Origin: Desulfobulbus sp.
GTDB taxonomy: Bacteria; Desulfobacterota; Desulfobulbia; Desulfobulbales; Desulfobulbaceae
Direction of reading: 5' to 3'
Assembly (NCBI GenBank): GCA_009780825.1
Contig: WQZH01000012.1
Span: forward strand, 1 to 60,346
Length of the DNA: 60,346 nt
The position numbers and the translations under genes are program-made. The notes beneath the pieces were generated by a model that was not told where the DNA came from, did not search any database, and saw only the letters and a list, made by a program, of their open reading frames with translations. Position 1 is the first letter of the stretch. Each line of letters opens with the position of its first letter. Of this stretch, positions 26,774 to 36,134 are shown piece after piece.

Positions 26774-28186
26774 ATGACCCCGACCAGCGCCAGCCAGAGC
26801 TACGACGTCATCGTTGTCGGCGGAGGACCGGCCGGACTGTTCGCCGCCTATCACCTCTGTGAGCACACTCCCCTCCGGGTTCTGCTGATCGAAAAAGGCA
26901 GACCGCCCCTGAAACGCGCCTGCCCGATCGGAGAAAAAGGCTGCATTCACTGCCAGCCCTGCAACATCCTGTGCGGTATTGGCGGCGCGGGTCTTTTTTC
27001 CGACGGCAAACTCAACTTTATCCATAAATTGGGCAAGACCGACCTGACCCAATTCTTGGGCCTTGCCGAGGCCTGCGCCCTGATCGACGAAACCGAGGCC
27101 ATCTTCAATCGCTTCGGCATGGACGGCCAGGTCTATCCCACGGATATGGAGCTGGCCCGAACCATCCGCAAGGAGGCGCGCAAGAACGGCATTGAACTCC
27201 TGTTGATCAGACAAAAACACCTCGGCAGCGACAATCTGCCCCGGTACATCGAAGCCATGGTCCGTCATATGGCGCAGCAAGGCGTTCACTTCCGCCATGC
27301 CGAAGCTGTCCGGGATATTCTCGTGCATCAGGGCCGGGTGGCGGGCGTGGTGACGGAACAGGCCACATACCGCGCCGACTCCGTCATCCTGGCTCCTGGA
27401 CGCGCCGGGGCCGAATGGGTTGCCGCCATCGCCGGCCGCAACGGCATCCGGGTGTCGCAGCGCGGCATCGAGGTCGGAGTCCGGGTGGAAGTGCACAATG
27501 AGATCATGCAGGATCTCTGTTCGGTCATCTATGATCCGACCTTTTTCATCCGTACCGCCAAATACGACGACCAGACCCGTACCTTCTGCACCAATTTTGG
27601 TGGATATGTCGCTCTGGAAAACTACCAGGATTTCGTCTGCGTCAATGGTCATGCCCGGATCGACCGCAAGTCCGACAATACGAATTTCGCTTTTCTTTCC
27701 AAGGTGGTGCTGACCGACCCGGTGGAAGACAACCAGGCCTACGGCGAATCCATCGGCAAGCTGGCTACCCTGATTGGCGGCGGCAAACCAATTCTACAGC
27801 GCTACGGCGATCTCAGGAGAGGGCGGCGTTCCACCTGGAACCGCATCCGCAACAGCACCATCGAACCAACCCTGAAAAACGTGGTCTGCGGCGATATCGC
27901 CATGGCCTTGCCGGAACGCATCCTCACCAATCTGGTCGATGGCCTGGATCAGCTCAACCAGATCATCCCCGGCGTCACCAACGACGAAACGCTGCTCTAC
28001 GCCCCGGAAATCAAATTCTTCGCCACCCAGGTGGAGACGGATCACCACCTGGAAACCGCGATTCCGGGACTGTTTGTTGCCGGCGACGGCCCCGGAGTGG
28101 CGGGCAATATCGTGTCCGCAGCCGCGACCGGCCTGATCGCGGCTAAAGCGATTGTTGACCAGGAACACAAGAGATGCCAATCATGA
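26774..28186 (+). CDS. FAD-dependent dehydrogenase (COG2509 type)
   Basis: A 470-residue flavoprotein of the uncharacterised COG2509 group. The dinucleotide motif is VIVVGGGPAGLFAAYHLCE (residues ~10-28). The cysteine-containing block CPIGEKGCIHCQPCNILCGI is followed by GGAGLFSDGKLNF, a hallmark of the group. A second FAD site, GLFVAGDGPGVAGNIVSA, is near the C-terminus. The cysteines could bind an Fe-S cluster or metal; this is only inferred. The substrate is unknown. The stop overlaps the likely start of the RidA gene (ATGA), so the two are coupled. Confidence 0.85.
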   Translation: MTPTSASQSYDVIVVGGGPAGLFAAYHLCEHTPLRVLLIEKGRPPLKRACPIGEKGCIHCQPCNILCGIGGAGLFSDGKLNFIHKLGKTDLTQFLGLAEACALIDETEAIFNRFGMDGQVYPTDMELARTIRKEARKNGIELLLIRQKHLGSDNLPRYIEAMVRHMAQQGVHFRHAEAVRDILVHQGRVAGVVTEQATYRADSVILAPGRAGAEWVAAIAGRNGIRVSQRGIEVGVRVEVHNEIMQDLCSVIYDPTFFIRTAKYDDQTRTFCTNFGGYVALENYQDFVCVNGHARIDRKSDNTNFAFLSKVVLTDPVEDNQAYGESIGKLATLIGGGKPILQRYGDLRRGRRSTWNRIRNSTIEPTLKNVVCGDIAMALPERILTNLVDGLDQLNQIIPGVTNDETLLYAPEIKFFATQVETDHHLETAIPGLFVAGDGPGVAGNIVSAAATGLIAAKAIVDQEHKRCQS

Positions 28187-28563
28187 TGCCAACACCGGTC
28201 AAAACCGATAAGGCGCCTGCAGCCATAGGCCCTTATTCCCAAGCGATCGCTATCGACACCCTGCTGTTCGTATCCGGCACCATTCCCATAGATCCCTTGA
28301 CTGGCATTATCCTCGAAGGGAACATTGAAGATCATGCCCACCAGGTTTTTCGCAACCTGTCCGCAGTGGCGGAGGCAGCCGGAACATGCCTCGACCGGGC
28401 GGTGAAGGTGACGATTTTTCTCACTGATATCGCTCAGTTTCAGCGGGTGAACACCGTATACGCCCAATATTTTTCCGAACCCTACCCGGCCCGTAGCGCC
28501 GTGCAGGTGGCGGCCCTGCCTTTGGGCGCGGCCATTGAGGCCGAGGCGATCATTGCCCTGTAG
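28183..28563 (+). CDS. RidA family enamine/imine deaminase
   Basis: A 126-residue RidA/YjgF protein that hydrolyses reactive enamine or imine intermediates such as 2-aminoacrylate to ketoacids and ammonia. Signature segments are AAIGPYSQAI, LLFVSGTIPIDPLTG, VKVTIFLTDIAQF and the C-terminal PARSAVQVAALPLGAAIEAE, with the catalytic Arg in PARS. The ATG at 28183 overlaps the upstream stop as ATGA; in-frame ATGs at 28174 and 28186 are alternatives. Confidence 0.93.
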   Translation: MMPTPVKTDKAPAAIGPYSQAIAIDTLLFVSGTIPIDPLTGIILEGNIEDHAHQVFRNLSAVAEAAGTCLDRAVKVTIFLTDIAQFQRVNTVYAQYFSEPYPARSAVQVAALPLGAAIEAEAIIAL

Positions 28564-29077
28564 GCGTTCCCCCCCAACCCGTGTCTCCCTGTTGGTTTTA
28601 TTTTGGGGCGCTTTCATTCCGACATGCAGGGCTGATGCCGCCTTGTGGACGGGTATGGCCGTATCTGACCAATCCCTGTGCGTCTTCCGCTTCCCTCTTG
28701 TCATGGTACGATGTGGCATTTCTTGTCGCTGTTGCGAAGACCCTGCCGACGGGTCATGCACTGTATGCAACAAAGTGGTTCCTCCGCCGTATTTTGGGAG
28801 CGCTTGGGGCAAGATCCCCGGCGGCATCGCGGCACCACATGAGCCCGGAAAGAGCCAAAAAACGTTTGACAGCCCGACACTTTTGCAATAGAGATTACAT
28901 ATTTTGCAGCCCTGTTTTCGATCCGTTCCTCCAGAGGCTCAACTTCGCTCAGAGGTCATGAAAAACGAGGGTATCAGCTAGGTTCTTTTGCCATAACGGG
29001 TAAAGGGTTCGTGATAGTCGACCTCCCTGCGCCCTTTTTTTTATGCGCTTTCTTCTCACACCAACAAGGAGGAAACG
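28564..29077. other. Leader region of the beta-oxidation operon
   Basis: About 510 bases without a gene. A weak hairpin (CCAAC, 12-base loop, GTTGG, then TTTTATTTT) near 28578-28610 may end the RidA transcript. A candidate promoter lies at 28866-28894. The stretch to 29077 has no other clear signal apart from the crotonase ribosome site. Confidence 0.4.
28866..28894 (+). promoter_or_regulatory. Candidate promoter of the beta-oxidation operon
   Basis: A perfect TTGACA (28866-28871), a 17-base spacer and a weak -10 TAGAGA (28889-28894), about 185 bases before the crotonase start. The -10 is poor, so this is tentative. Confidence 0.35.
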
Positions 29078-29869
29078 GTGGCCTATACATCCATTGAACT
29101 TACCTGTGGCAACGGCATTGCAACCCTGACCTTCAATCGCCCCAAAGCGCTCAACGCCCTCAACACCATCCTGCTCGAAGAATTCGCCGATGCGCTTGAG
29201 AGCATCAAAAAAGACCAAACCGTTCGCGTGCTTATTCTCACCGGTTCCGGGGAGAAGGCCTTTGTGGCCGGAGCCGACATCACTGAAATTGCGACCTTGA
29301 CCCCGCTTGGCGCGAAAAAATTCGCCCAACGCGGGCAAAATGCCATCAACGCCCTGCAAGGGCTCGCCATTCCGGCGATTGCCGCTGTCAACGGGTATGC
29401 CTTGGGTGGCGGCTGCGAAATGGCTTTGGCCTGCGATTTCATTTACGCCTCGGATACGGCAATTTTTGGCCTCCCGGAGATCAGCTTAGGCGTCATTCCG
29501 GGGTTTGGCGGCACCCAACGTCTGCCCCGCCTGGTCGGCGCCAACCGGGCCAAGGAAATGATCTTTACCGGCAAGCACCTGACTGCCGCCGAAGCCAGGG
29601 AGATCGGTTTGGTCAACAAAATCTTCGCCCCCGCGGAATTGATAGCGGCCGTAGGGGAGACCGCAAAATTGATCGCCGGCAAAGGCAAGGCCTCGCTCTG
29701 CGCGGCCAAGCATACGGTGAACCAGGGACTCAATGCCGACCTGGCTACCGGTCTCGCCATCGAACGTGACGCCTTCGCCCTCTGTCTGGCCAGCCTGGAC
29801 GCCAAGGAAGGGACCAGCGCCTTTCTGGAGAAGCGCAAGCCGGTCTTTACCGGCGGCCTGGACAGTTAA
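29078..29869 (+). CDS. Enoyl-CoA hydratase / crotonase
   Basis: A 263-residue crotonase-fold hydratase adding water to trans-2-enoyl-CoA. The oxyanion hole and catalytic glutamates lie in KAFVAGADITEIA, ALGGGCEMALACDF and LPEISLGVIPGFGGTQRLPR. The GTG start at 29078 has AAGGAGG eight bases upstream. It is the first gene of an eight-gene plus-strand operon that runs to etfA and covers a complete beta-oxidation turn. Confidence 0.94.
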   Translation: MAYTSIELTCGNGIATLTFNRPKALNALNTILLEEFADALESIKKDQTVRVLILTGSGEKAFVAGADITEIATLTPLGAKKFAQRGQNAINALQGLAIPAIAAVNGYALGGGCEMALACDFIYASDTAIFGLPEISLGVIPGFGGTQRLPRLVGANRAKEMIFTGKHLTAAEAREIGLVNKIFAPAELIAAVGETAKLIAGKGKASLCAAKHTVNQGLNADLATGLAIERDAFALCLASLDAKEGTSAFLEKRKPVFTGGLDS

Positions 29870-29901
29870 CGCCCAAGTATGCAACACGAACAGGGAGCAC
29901 G

Positions 29902-31203
29902 ATGTCTATGAACGAAGTGGTGATTGTGAGTGGCAGCCGAACAGCGGTTGGCGCCTTTGGCGGCAGCCTGAAAGAAACCTCCGTGGTCAGTCTCGGAGCC
30001 AGTGTCATGCGGGAAACCCTGCGCAAGGTCGGACTCCGGCCGACGGCCGGGCCCGACATGTTGACGGTTGCTCCTGGCAAATTAAAGGATCAGGGCATCA
30101 TCGACCTGGAAGCGAAGGCCGGAGAATGGGATAAGGGCGCCACGCCGGTCACCGTCGACGAGGTGATCATGGGCAATGTCCTCCAGGCCGGGCAGGGGCA
30201 GAATACCGCCCGCCAGGCCATGGTTCGCGCCGGATTGGCCAAGGAGACGCCGGCCCTTACCATCAACAAGATCTGCGGTTCCGGCCTCAAGGCCATTGGC
30301 TTGGGCGCCCAGGCTATCATGAGCGGTCAGGCAGAGGTCGTCCTGGCTGGCGGTCAGGAAAACATGTCCATGACCCCCATGGCCCTGCCTAAAGCCCGCT
30401 GGGGCCACCGCATGGAGCTGACCGGTATCGGCGAGGTGTACGACCTCATGGTCTTTGACGGCCTCTATGAAATTTTCTATGGGTATCACATGGGGGTCAC
30501 CGCCGAAAATATCGCCCGGATGTACAATATCAGCCGCGAAGATCAGGACCGTTTGGCCGTACTCAGCCACGCCCGCGCCCTGCAAGGCATCAAAGCCGGC
30601 CTGTTCAAAGACGAGATCGTCCCGATTCCGGTCAAAGCAGGTAAACAGGAGATCCTGTTCGCCCAGGATGAGCGGCCCATGGAGACCTCCATGGAAAAGA
30701 TGGCCAAGCTCCGTCCGGCCTTCGCCAAGGACGGAACCGTGACCGCCGGCAATGCCTCGGGCATCAACGACGGCGCCGCCGCGGTGCTTATGATGAGTGC
30801 TGCCAAGGCCAAACAGATGGGGCTCAAACCACTGGCCGTCATCGAAAGTTTCGCCTCCGGCGGTCTTGATCCCGCTTACATGGGACTCGGGCCGGTTCCA
30901 GCCATCCAAAAGGCGCTCAAGCAGTGCGGCAAAACCATTGCGGATATCGATCTGATCGAGCTCAACGAGGCCTTCGCCGCTCAGGCCATCGGGTGCATGC
31001 TGGAATTGGGCATCGACGTGGAAAAACCCAATCCGCTGGGCAGCGGCATCTCCATGGGACATCCCATCGGCTGCACCGGAGCCCGTCAGATGGTCACCGC
31101 CATCCACCACATGCAGCGCACCGGCTGCGCCACCGGCCTGATCACCATGTGCATCGGCGGCGGAATGGGCATGGCCATGGTGATCAGCAACCCCAATAAA
31201 TAA
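29902..31203 (+). CDS. Thiolase (acetyl-CoA acetyltransferase), long form
   Basis: A 433-residue thiolase that cleaves or forms acetoacetyl-CoA or a beta-ketoacyl-CoA. The nucleophilic Cys is in NKICGSGLKA, the catalytic His in GHPIGCTGAR, and the second Cys in MCIGGGMGMA. The N-terminus VIVSGSRTAVGAFGGSLKE is typical. It is about 40 residues longer than common thiolases because of an extra segment at ~36-72 (between TLRKVGLRP and VTVDEVIMGN) containing LTVAPGKLKDQGIIDLEAKA. Similar long forms occur in sulfate reducers as I recall. It lies in the beta-oxidation operon. Confidence 0.94.
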   Translation: MSMNEVVIVSGSRTAVGAFGGSLKETSVVSLGASVMRETLRKVGLRPTAGPDMLTVAPGKLKDQGIIDLEAKAGEWDKGATPVTVDEVIMGNVLQAGQGQNTARQAMVRAGLAKETPALTINKICGSGLKAIGLGAQAIMSGQAEVVLAGGQENMSMTPMALPKARWGHRMELTGIGEVYDLMVFDGLYEIFYGYHMGVTAENIARMYNISREDQDRLAVLSHARALQGIKAGLFKDEIVPIPVKAGKQEILFAQDERPMETSMEKMAKLRPAFAKDGTVTAGNASGINDGAAAVLMMSAAKAKQMGLKPLAVIESFASGGLDPAYMGLGPVPAIQKALKQCGKTIADIDLIELNEAFAAQAIGCMLELGIDVEKPNPLGSGISMGHPIGCTGARQMVTAIHHMQRTGCATGLITMCIGGGMGMAMVISNPNK

Positions 31204-31267
31204 ATTCCGATTGCTCGGCCGGGCACCCCGGCCGGATTCATGTTTTTCAGGTAAAGGGAGAGTGGCT

Positions 31268-32119
31268 ATGGAAGTGAAAACATTCGGAGTGATAGGCGCA
31301 GGCCAGATGGGTAACGGTATTGCCCAGGTGGCGGCGGCCAGTGGCTTGGCCGTTATCATGCACGACATCAAACAGGAATTCGTTGACCGCGGCTTGGGCA
31401 CCATCGCCAAGAATCTTCAGCGCAACGTTGACAAGGGTAAATTGGCCGCTGCCGACAAGGATGCCATCCTCGGCCGGATCAAAGCCACCACCGATCTCAA
31501 CGACATGGCCGCTGCCGATTACGTGGTCGAGGCCGCCTCTGAAAACGAATCGATCAAATTCAAAATTTTCGAGAATCTGGAGGCAATCTGCGCCCCGCAT
31601 GCGATCTTGGCCTCCAACACCTCCTCCATTCCCATCGGCCGGATCGCCTCGCACACCAAACGGCCGGGCAAGGTGATCGGTATGCACTTCATGAACCCGG
31701 TCCCGGTGATGAAGCTGGTGGAGGTGATCTGCGGTTTGGCCACTTCGGCCGAAACCCTGGCCATCACCCTTGAGTTGACCAAGCGGATGGACAAAACTCC
31801 GGCACAATCCAACGATTTTCCGGGATTTATCGCCAATCGCATTCTCATGCCCATGATCAACGAGGCGGTCTTCTGTCTCTATCATGGCGTCGGCACCAAA
31901 GAGGACATCGATACCGTGATGAAGCTGGGTATGAATCACCCCATGGGTCCGCTCGCTCTGGCCGATCTCATCGGCCTGGACACCTGTCTGGCGATCATGA
32001 ATACTCTGTATCAAGGGTTCGGCGACTCCAAATACCGGCCGTGCCCGTTGCTCCGGCAATACGTCGAGGCCGGCTGGCTGGGCCGCAAGAGCGGGCGAGG
32101 TTTTTATACCTACGAATAA
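31268..32119 (+). CDS. 3-hydroxybutyryl-CoA dehydrogenase
   Basis: A 283-residue short-chain 3-hydroxyacyl-CoA dehydrogenase using NAD(H). It has the Rossmann motif GVIGAGQMGNGIAQVAA at residues 7-23, then VVEAASENESIKF, the catalytic-region ASNTSSIPIGRIA, GMHFMNPVPVMKLVEVI, and the C-terminal helical part with NHPMGPLALADLIGLD. The ATG at 31268 follows AAAGGGAGAG; the open frame starts at 31211. The protein fills the step between the crotonase and the thiolase. Confidence 0.95.
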   Translation: MEVKTFGVIGAGQMGNGIAQVAAASGLAVIMHDIKQEFVDRGLGTIAKNLQRNVDKGKLAAADKDAILGRIKATTDLNDMAAADYVVEAASENESIKFKIFENLEAICAPHAILASNTSSIPIGRIASHTKRPGKVIGMHFMNPVPVMKLVEVICGLATSAETLAITLELTKRMDKTPAQSNDFPGFIANRILMPMINEAVFCLYHGVGTKEDIDTVMKLGMNHPMGPLALADLIGLDTCLAIMNTLYQGFGDSKYRPCPLLRQYVEAGWLGRKSGRGFYTYE

Positions 32120-32176
32120 CGCGGACCAAGACAGCATCCCGGTCGGCGTCGCCGGGCGGCTTTCGCAGAGGAGGAA

Positions 32177-32629
32177 ATGATGAGCGATCTGGCGTTCCAA
32201 GATCAGTATCCCGATGACTACGCCCATTGCTATGGCTGCGGACGGCTCAACCCCCAGGGGCACCATCTGAAAAGCTACTGGGACGGCGAGGAAACGGTCT
32301 GCCGCTACACCCCGGACGCCAAACACACCGGTGGTTTTCCAGGCTTTCTGTACGGCGGCATGATCGCCTCGCTGATCGACTGCCACGGCGCCGGGACTGC
32401 CGCCGCCGCCAAGGCCAAGGAAGACGGCAAACCGATCTCGCGGTTTGTCACTGCCTCCTTGAAAGTGGATTTTCTGGCTCCCGCTCCGATCAACACGGAG
32501 CTGGAGGTGCGCGGCAAGGCGGTCGAGATCAAAGGCCGGAAAGTGACTGTCGACTTGACCTTGACCGCTGCCGGGACACTCTGCGCCAAAGGTTCGGTAC
32601 TGTACGTGCAGATCAAGGGGCAAGAATAA
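32177..32629 (+). CDS. PaaI-like hotdog-fold thioesterase
   Basis: A 150-residue single-hotdog protein. The YGCGRLNPQGHHLKSYW segment near the N-terminus, GFLYGGMIASLIDCHGAGTA (the hotdog helix) and the strand VDFLAPAPINTELEVRGKAV mark it as PaaI-type. It probably hydrolyses acyl-CoAs, either to release acids or to free trapped CoA when beta-oxidation stalls; this role is inferred from its place between the hydroxyacyl-CoA and acyl-CoA dehydrogenase genes. GAGGAGG precedes a double ATG at 32177/32180. Confidence 0.88.
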   Translation: MMSDLAFQDQYPDDYAHCYGCGRLNPQGHHLKSYWDGEETVCRYTPDAKHTGGFPGFLYGGMIASLIDCHGAGTAAAAKAKEDGKPISRFVTASLKVDFLAPAPINTELEVRGKAVEIKGRKVTVDLTLTAAGTLCAKGSVLYVQIKGQE

Positions 32630-32818
32630 GGGGGATCTGCACGGAAACGGTGCAGGGCTCGTTCTGCGCCGACAAGGCAAGAGCCGGCAACCTCTACGGG
32701 ATGACGGAGTCTTGCCGGAGAAGAAGGCATACATGTGTCTGCCGTGGCGGACCATACATGCTCGACACGGAATCAAAGAGTCAAAACATCCAACACATTA
32801 TTGAGAGGGAGAGAAGAG

Positions 32819-33964
32819 ATGTATTTTGAACTGACTGAAGAACAGAAATTGATCCGTGACATGGTGAGAAGCTTTGCCGAGACGGAAGTCGCGCCGTCTG
32901 CTGCCGAACGGGATGAGACCGAACATTTCGACCGGGCCTTGATGTTCGACCGTCTGGGCGAACTTGGCCTGACCGGCATCGTTTTCCCGGAAGAGTATGG
33001 CGGCGCCGGAGCCGATTACATCAGCTACGCCATCGCCGTTGAAGAGCTGTCAAGGGTTTGCGGGTCCACCGGCGTCACCTTGTCGGCACATCTCTCCCTC
33101 TGCGCCAATCCCATTTACATATTCGGCACCGAAGCGCAAAAACAAAAATTTCTGACCCCGCTCGCCAAGGGCGAAAAAATCGGCGCCTTTGGTCTGACCG
33201 AGCCGTCCGCCGGTTCGGATGCCGGCGGCACCAAAACCACCGCCACCCGCGATGGCAACGACTGGATCCTCAACGGTTCCAAGATCTTCATCACCAATGG
33301 CGGTGAGGCGGAAATCTATGTGGTGCTGGCCCGGAGCGACAAATCCGCCCAGAAACACAAGGGCATCAGCGCCTTTATCGTCGAGAAGGGGACCCCTGGT
33401 TTTTCCTTCGGCAAGAAGGAGAAAAAAATGGGCATCCGTTCCTCCCCCACCATGGAACTGGTGTTTGAAAACTGCCGTATCCCCGGCGAGAATTTGCTCG
33501 GCAAGGAAGGCGAAGGCTTCAAGGTGGCAATGAAGACACTGGACGGCGGGCGCATCGGCATTGCCGCCCAGGCGTTGGGAATTGCCCAGGGCGCATTCGA
33601 AGCCGCTCTCGCCTATACCAAAGAGCGCGAGCAGTTCAACGCGCCGATAGCCTCTTTCCAAGGCGTGTCCTTCCAGTTGGCGGACATGGCCACCCAGATT
33701 GAGGCCGCGCGTCTTTTGATTTATAAAGCCGCTTACCGGGCCAGTGCCGGCCTGCCGTATTCTCTGGATTCAGCCCTGGCGAAACTTTTCGCCTCGGAAA
33801 CAGCCATGAAGGTCACCACTCAGGCTGTGCAGCTCCATGGCGGTTATGGGTACACCCGCGAATTCCCGGTCGAGAGGATGATGCGCGACGCCAAGATCAC
33901 CGAAATCTACGAAGGCACCAGCGAGGTTCAGCGGGTGGTCATTGGAGCGGCTTTGACCAAGTAA
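32819..33964 (+). CDS. Short-chain acyl-CoA dehydrogenase
   Basis: A 381-residue FAD acyl-CoA dehydrogenase, probably for butyryl-CoA or similar short chains. It has [20 protein letters not shown] and [18 protein letters not shown] for FAD and substrate binding, [20 protein letters not shown], then [20 protein letters not shown] and the catalytic-Glu region [13 protein letters not shown]. The ATG at 32819 (GAGAGGGAGAG upstream) is the real start; the frame is open from 32735. Its electron acceptor is expected to be EtfAB, encoded downstream in the same operon. Confidence 0.95.
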   Translation: MYFELTEEQKLIRDMVRSFAETEVAPSAAERDETEHFDRALMFDRLGELGLTGIVFPEEYGGAGADYISYAIAVEELSRVCGSTGVTLSAHLSLCANPIYIFGTEAQKQKFLTPLAKGEKIGAFGLTEPSAGSDAGGTKTTATRDGNDWILNGSKIFITNGGEAEIYVVLARSDKSAQKHKGISAFIVEKGTPGFSFGKKEKKMGIRSSPTMELVFENCRIPGENLLGKEGEGFKVAMKTLDGGRIGIAAQALGIAQGAFEAALAYTKEREQFNAPIASFQGVSFQLADMATQIEAARLLIYKAAYRASAGLPYSLDSALAKLFASETAMKVTTQAVQLHGGYGYTREFPVERMMRDAKITEIYEGTSEVQRVVIGAALTK

Positions 33965-34100
33965 ACCATCCGCTGCCTAGGCGGCGGCATCACCTGGTGC
34001 ATCGGATGTAAACAAGAAGAGAGTAACGGCACTCGCCGCCTCTCTTCTTCTGTCAAGCATGGAACATAACGTCTGTTGTTGGGCATGAAGGGAGACCGGG

Positions 34101-36098
34101 ATGGAGTTTACCCGTGAAATTTATTGGAATGTCGGTCATAGGCTCGCCACCTTGGGTCCTATGTACGCCCTGTTGCTGATGGCTATGGTTCTCTTTGCGA
34201 TCGGCCTGTTCAAGCGGATCAAGGTCTACCGCCTCGGGCGGCCTCTGGACCGGACAGATCAGCGGGGTGAGCGGATCAAGCACATGCTGGAGACGGTATT
34301 CCTGCAAACCAAGGTGATCCGGGTCCCGGGCCCCGGAGCGGTACATGCGCTTTTTTTCTGGAGTTTTTTTGTCCTGTTCCTCGGCACGGCGCTGATCGTC
34401 CTGCAGTCCGATGGCACTGACCTTTTGTTCGGCATCAAGTTTCTCAAAGGAACCTTCTACAAACTTTTTTCCCTGGCCCTTGACCTGGCCGGCTTGATGG
34501 CCATCCTGATGTTGGTCAGCCTGGCGGCGCGCCGGTACCTGATCCGGCCCAAGGGGCTGGTGACCGCAGGCAACGATGCCTTCATGCATGGCTTGTTGCT
34601 CGCTATCCTGTTCACCGGTTTTCTCATCGAAGGCACCCGCATGGCTGTCACCGAGATGCATTCCCCGCAGCTTGCGGCATGGTCTCCTGTCGGCTGGGGC
34701 GTGGCCACCCTGCTTGCCGGCATCGGCGAGGCAGGACTGCGGAACCTGCACACAGGTCTCTGGTGGTTCCATCTCCTGCTGGCTCTGGGCTTCATCGCCT
34801 CCCTTCCTTATACCAAGTTTCGCCATATCCTCTTCACCAGCGCCAACGCCTTTTTTGCCGACCGAGGTCCCATCGGCAAATTGACCATGGTCAACCTGGA
34901 AGATGAGACCCAGGAAAAATTCGGCGCCAATGAACTTGGCGACCTGCGGTGGAAGGATATTTTTGACGCTGATGCCTGTACGCTGTGCAAGCGGTGCCAG
35001 GACCGGTGCCCCGCCTACGCCACCGACAAGCCGCTGTCGCCGATGCAGGTCGTCAACCAGATCGGCGAGATAGCCTTTACTAAGCCGGAGTCCAACCTGA
35101 TTGAGACCATCGGCCGCGAGGCTCTCTGGTCCTGCACTACGTGCCGCGCCTGTCAGGACATCTGTCCGGCATCGATTGAGCATGTGGGAAAAATCATCGA
35201 GATGCGGCGCAATCTGGTGCTGATGGAGGGTGAGTTCCCGGGCGAGGAGGTCATGGCCGCCATGGAGCAAGTCGAGATCAACGGCAACCCGCTGGGCATG
35301 GGCTATGCCTCCCGCGGCGACTGGTGCGAACCTTTGGGTATCAAGCCTCTGTCCGAGGATCCCGAAGTGGATGTCCTCTACTTTGTCGGCTGTTACGCTT
35401 CGTTTGACAAGCGCAACATCGCGGTGGCCGCCAGCTTTGTCAAACTCTGCCAGGCTGCCGGCATCAAGGTCGGCATTCTCGGTAAGGAGGAGAAATGCTG
35501 CGGCGAGCCGATCCGCAAAATGGGCAACGAATATCTCTACCAGACCCTGGCCATGGAGACCGTGGAGATCATCAAGGGATATGGCGTCAAGAAGATCGTT
35601 ACCACCTGTCCGCACTGTTTCAATACGCTGACCAAGGACTATCGTGACTTCGAGTTCGACATCGAGGTCGTGCCTCATGCCCTCTTTCTCGAACAGTTGG
35701 TTGCCAGCGGCAAGCTGTCGGTCAAGGCGGAGGAATTTGTCTGCACGTATCACGACTCGTGCTACCTTGGCCGCCACAACGGCATGTATGACGCGCCAAG
35801 GAAGCTGATCCGGTCGATGGGCGGCCGGATCGCCGAGATGGCTAGACATCGTGACCAGTCGTTCTGTTGCGGCGCGGGCGGCGGCCGGATCCTGGCCGAG
35901 GAGAAACTGGGAGAGCGGATCAACATCAAGCGGATACAAATGGCTGTGGGCACCGGAGTCGGACAGTTGCTGGCCAACTGCCCGTTCTGTTTGACTATGT
36001 TTGAGGACGGCGTCAAAGGTGCCAATGTCGAGGAGCAGTTACGCCCAAGGGATATCGCCGAGGTGCTCGCCGAACGGATCACCTCGGAGCATGCATAG
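34101..36098 (+). CDS. ETF:quinone oxidoreductase, membrane Fe-S (DUF224/HdrD-like)
   Basis: A 665-residue membrane iron-sulfur protein. The N-terminal ~250 residues contain several hydrophobic helices resembling NarI/cytochrome-b subunits, with candidate haem-ligand histidines in LHTGLWWFHLLLAL. Two [4Fe-4S] sites follow: CTLCKRCQDRCPAY and CTTCRACQDICPASIEH. The C-terminal half has two CCG (HdrD-type) domains: ...KCCGEPIRKMGNE, TTCPHCFNTL, HDSCYLGRHNGM, FCCGAGGGRI and NCPFCLTMF. Relatives act as ETF:(mena)quinone oxidoreductases in fatty-acid-oxidising anaerobes. Its place directly before etfBA fits that role. Confidence 0.92.
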   Translation: MEFTREIYWNVGHRLATLGPMYALLLMAMVLFAIGLFKRIKVYRLGRPLDRTDQRGERIKHMLETVFLQTKVIRVPGPGAVHALFFWSFFVLFLGTALIVLQSDGTDLLFGIKFLKGTFYKLFSLALDLAGLMAILMLVSLAARRYLIRPKGLVTAGNDAFMHGLLLAILFTGFLIEGTRMAVTEMHSPQLAAWSPVGWGVATLLAGIGEAGLRNLHTGLWWFHLLLALGFIASLPYTKFRHILFTSANAFFADRGPIGKLTMVNLEDETQEKFGANELGDLRWKDIFDADACTLCKRCQDRCPAYATDKPLSPMQVVNQIGEIAFTKPESNLIETIGREALWSCTTCRACQDICPASIEHVGKIIEMRRNLVLMEGEFPGEEVMAAMEQVEINGNPLGMGYASRGDWCEPLGIKPLSEDPEVDVLYFVGCYASFDKRNIAVAASFVKLCQAAGIKVGILGKEEKCCGEPIRKMGNEYLYQTLAMETVEIIKGYGVKKIVTTCPHCFNTLTKDYRDFEFDIEVVPHALFLEQLVASGKLSVKAEEFVCTYHDSCYLGRHNGMYDAPRKLIRSMGGRIAEMARHRDQSFCCGAGGGRILAEEKLGERINIKRIQMAVGTGVGQLLANCPFCLTMFEDGVKGANVEEQLRPRDIAEVLAERITSEHA

Positions 36099-36134
36099 CA
36101 ATAGCTGGTTGACTCTAATTGCCGGAGGAACACA

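Noticed and set aside
34053..35939. A 628-codon minus-strand open frame opposite the Fe-S oxidoreductase
   Set aside because: Antisense to a gene with intact Fe-S and CCG motifs; the translation has no recognisable domain.
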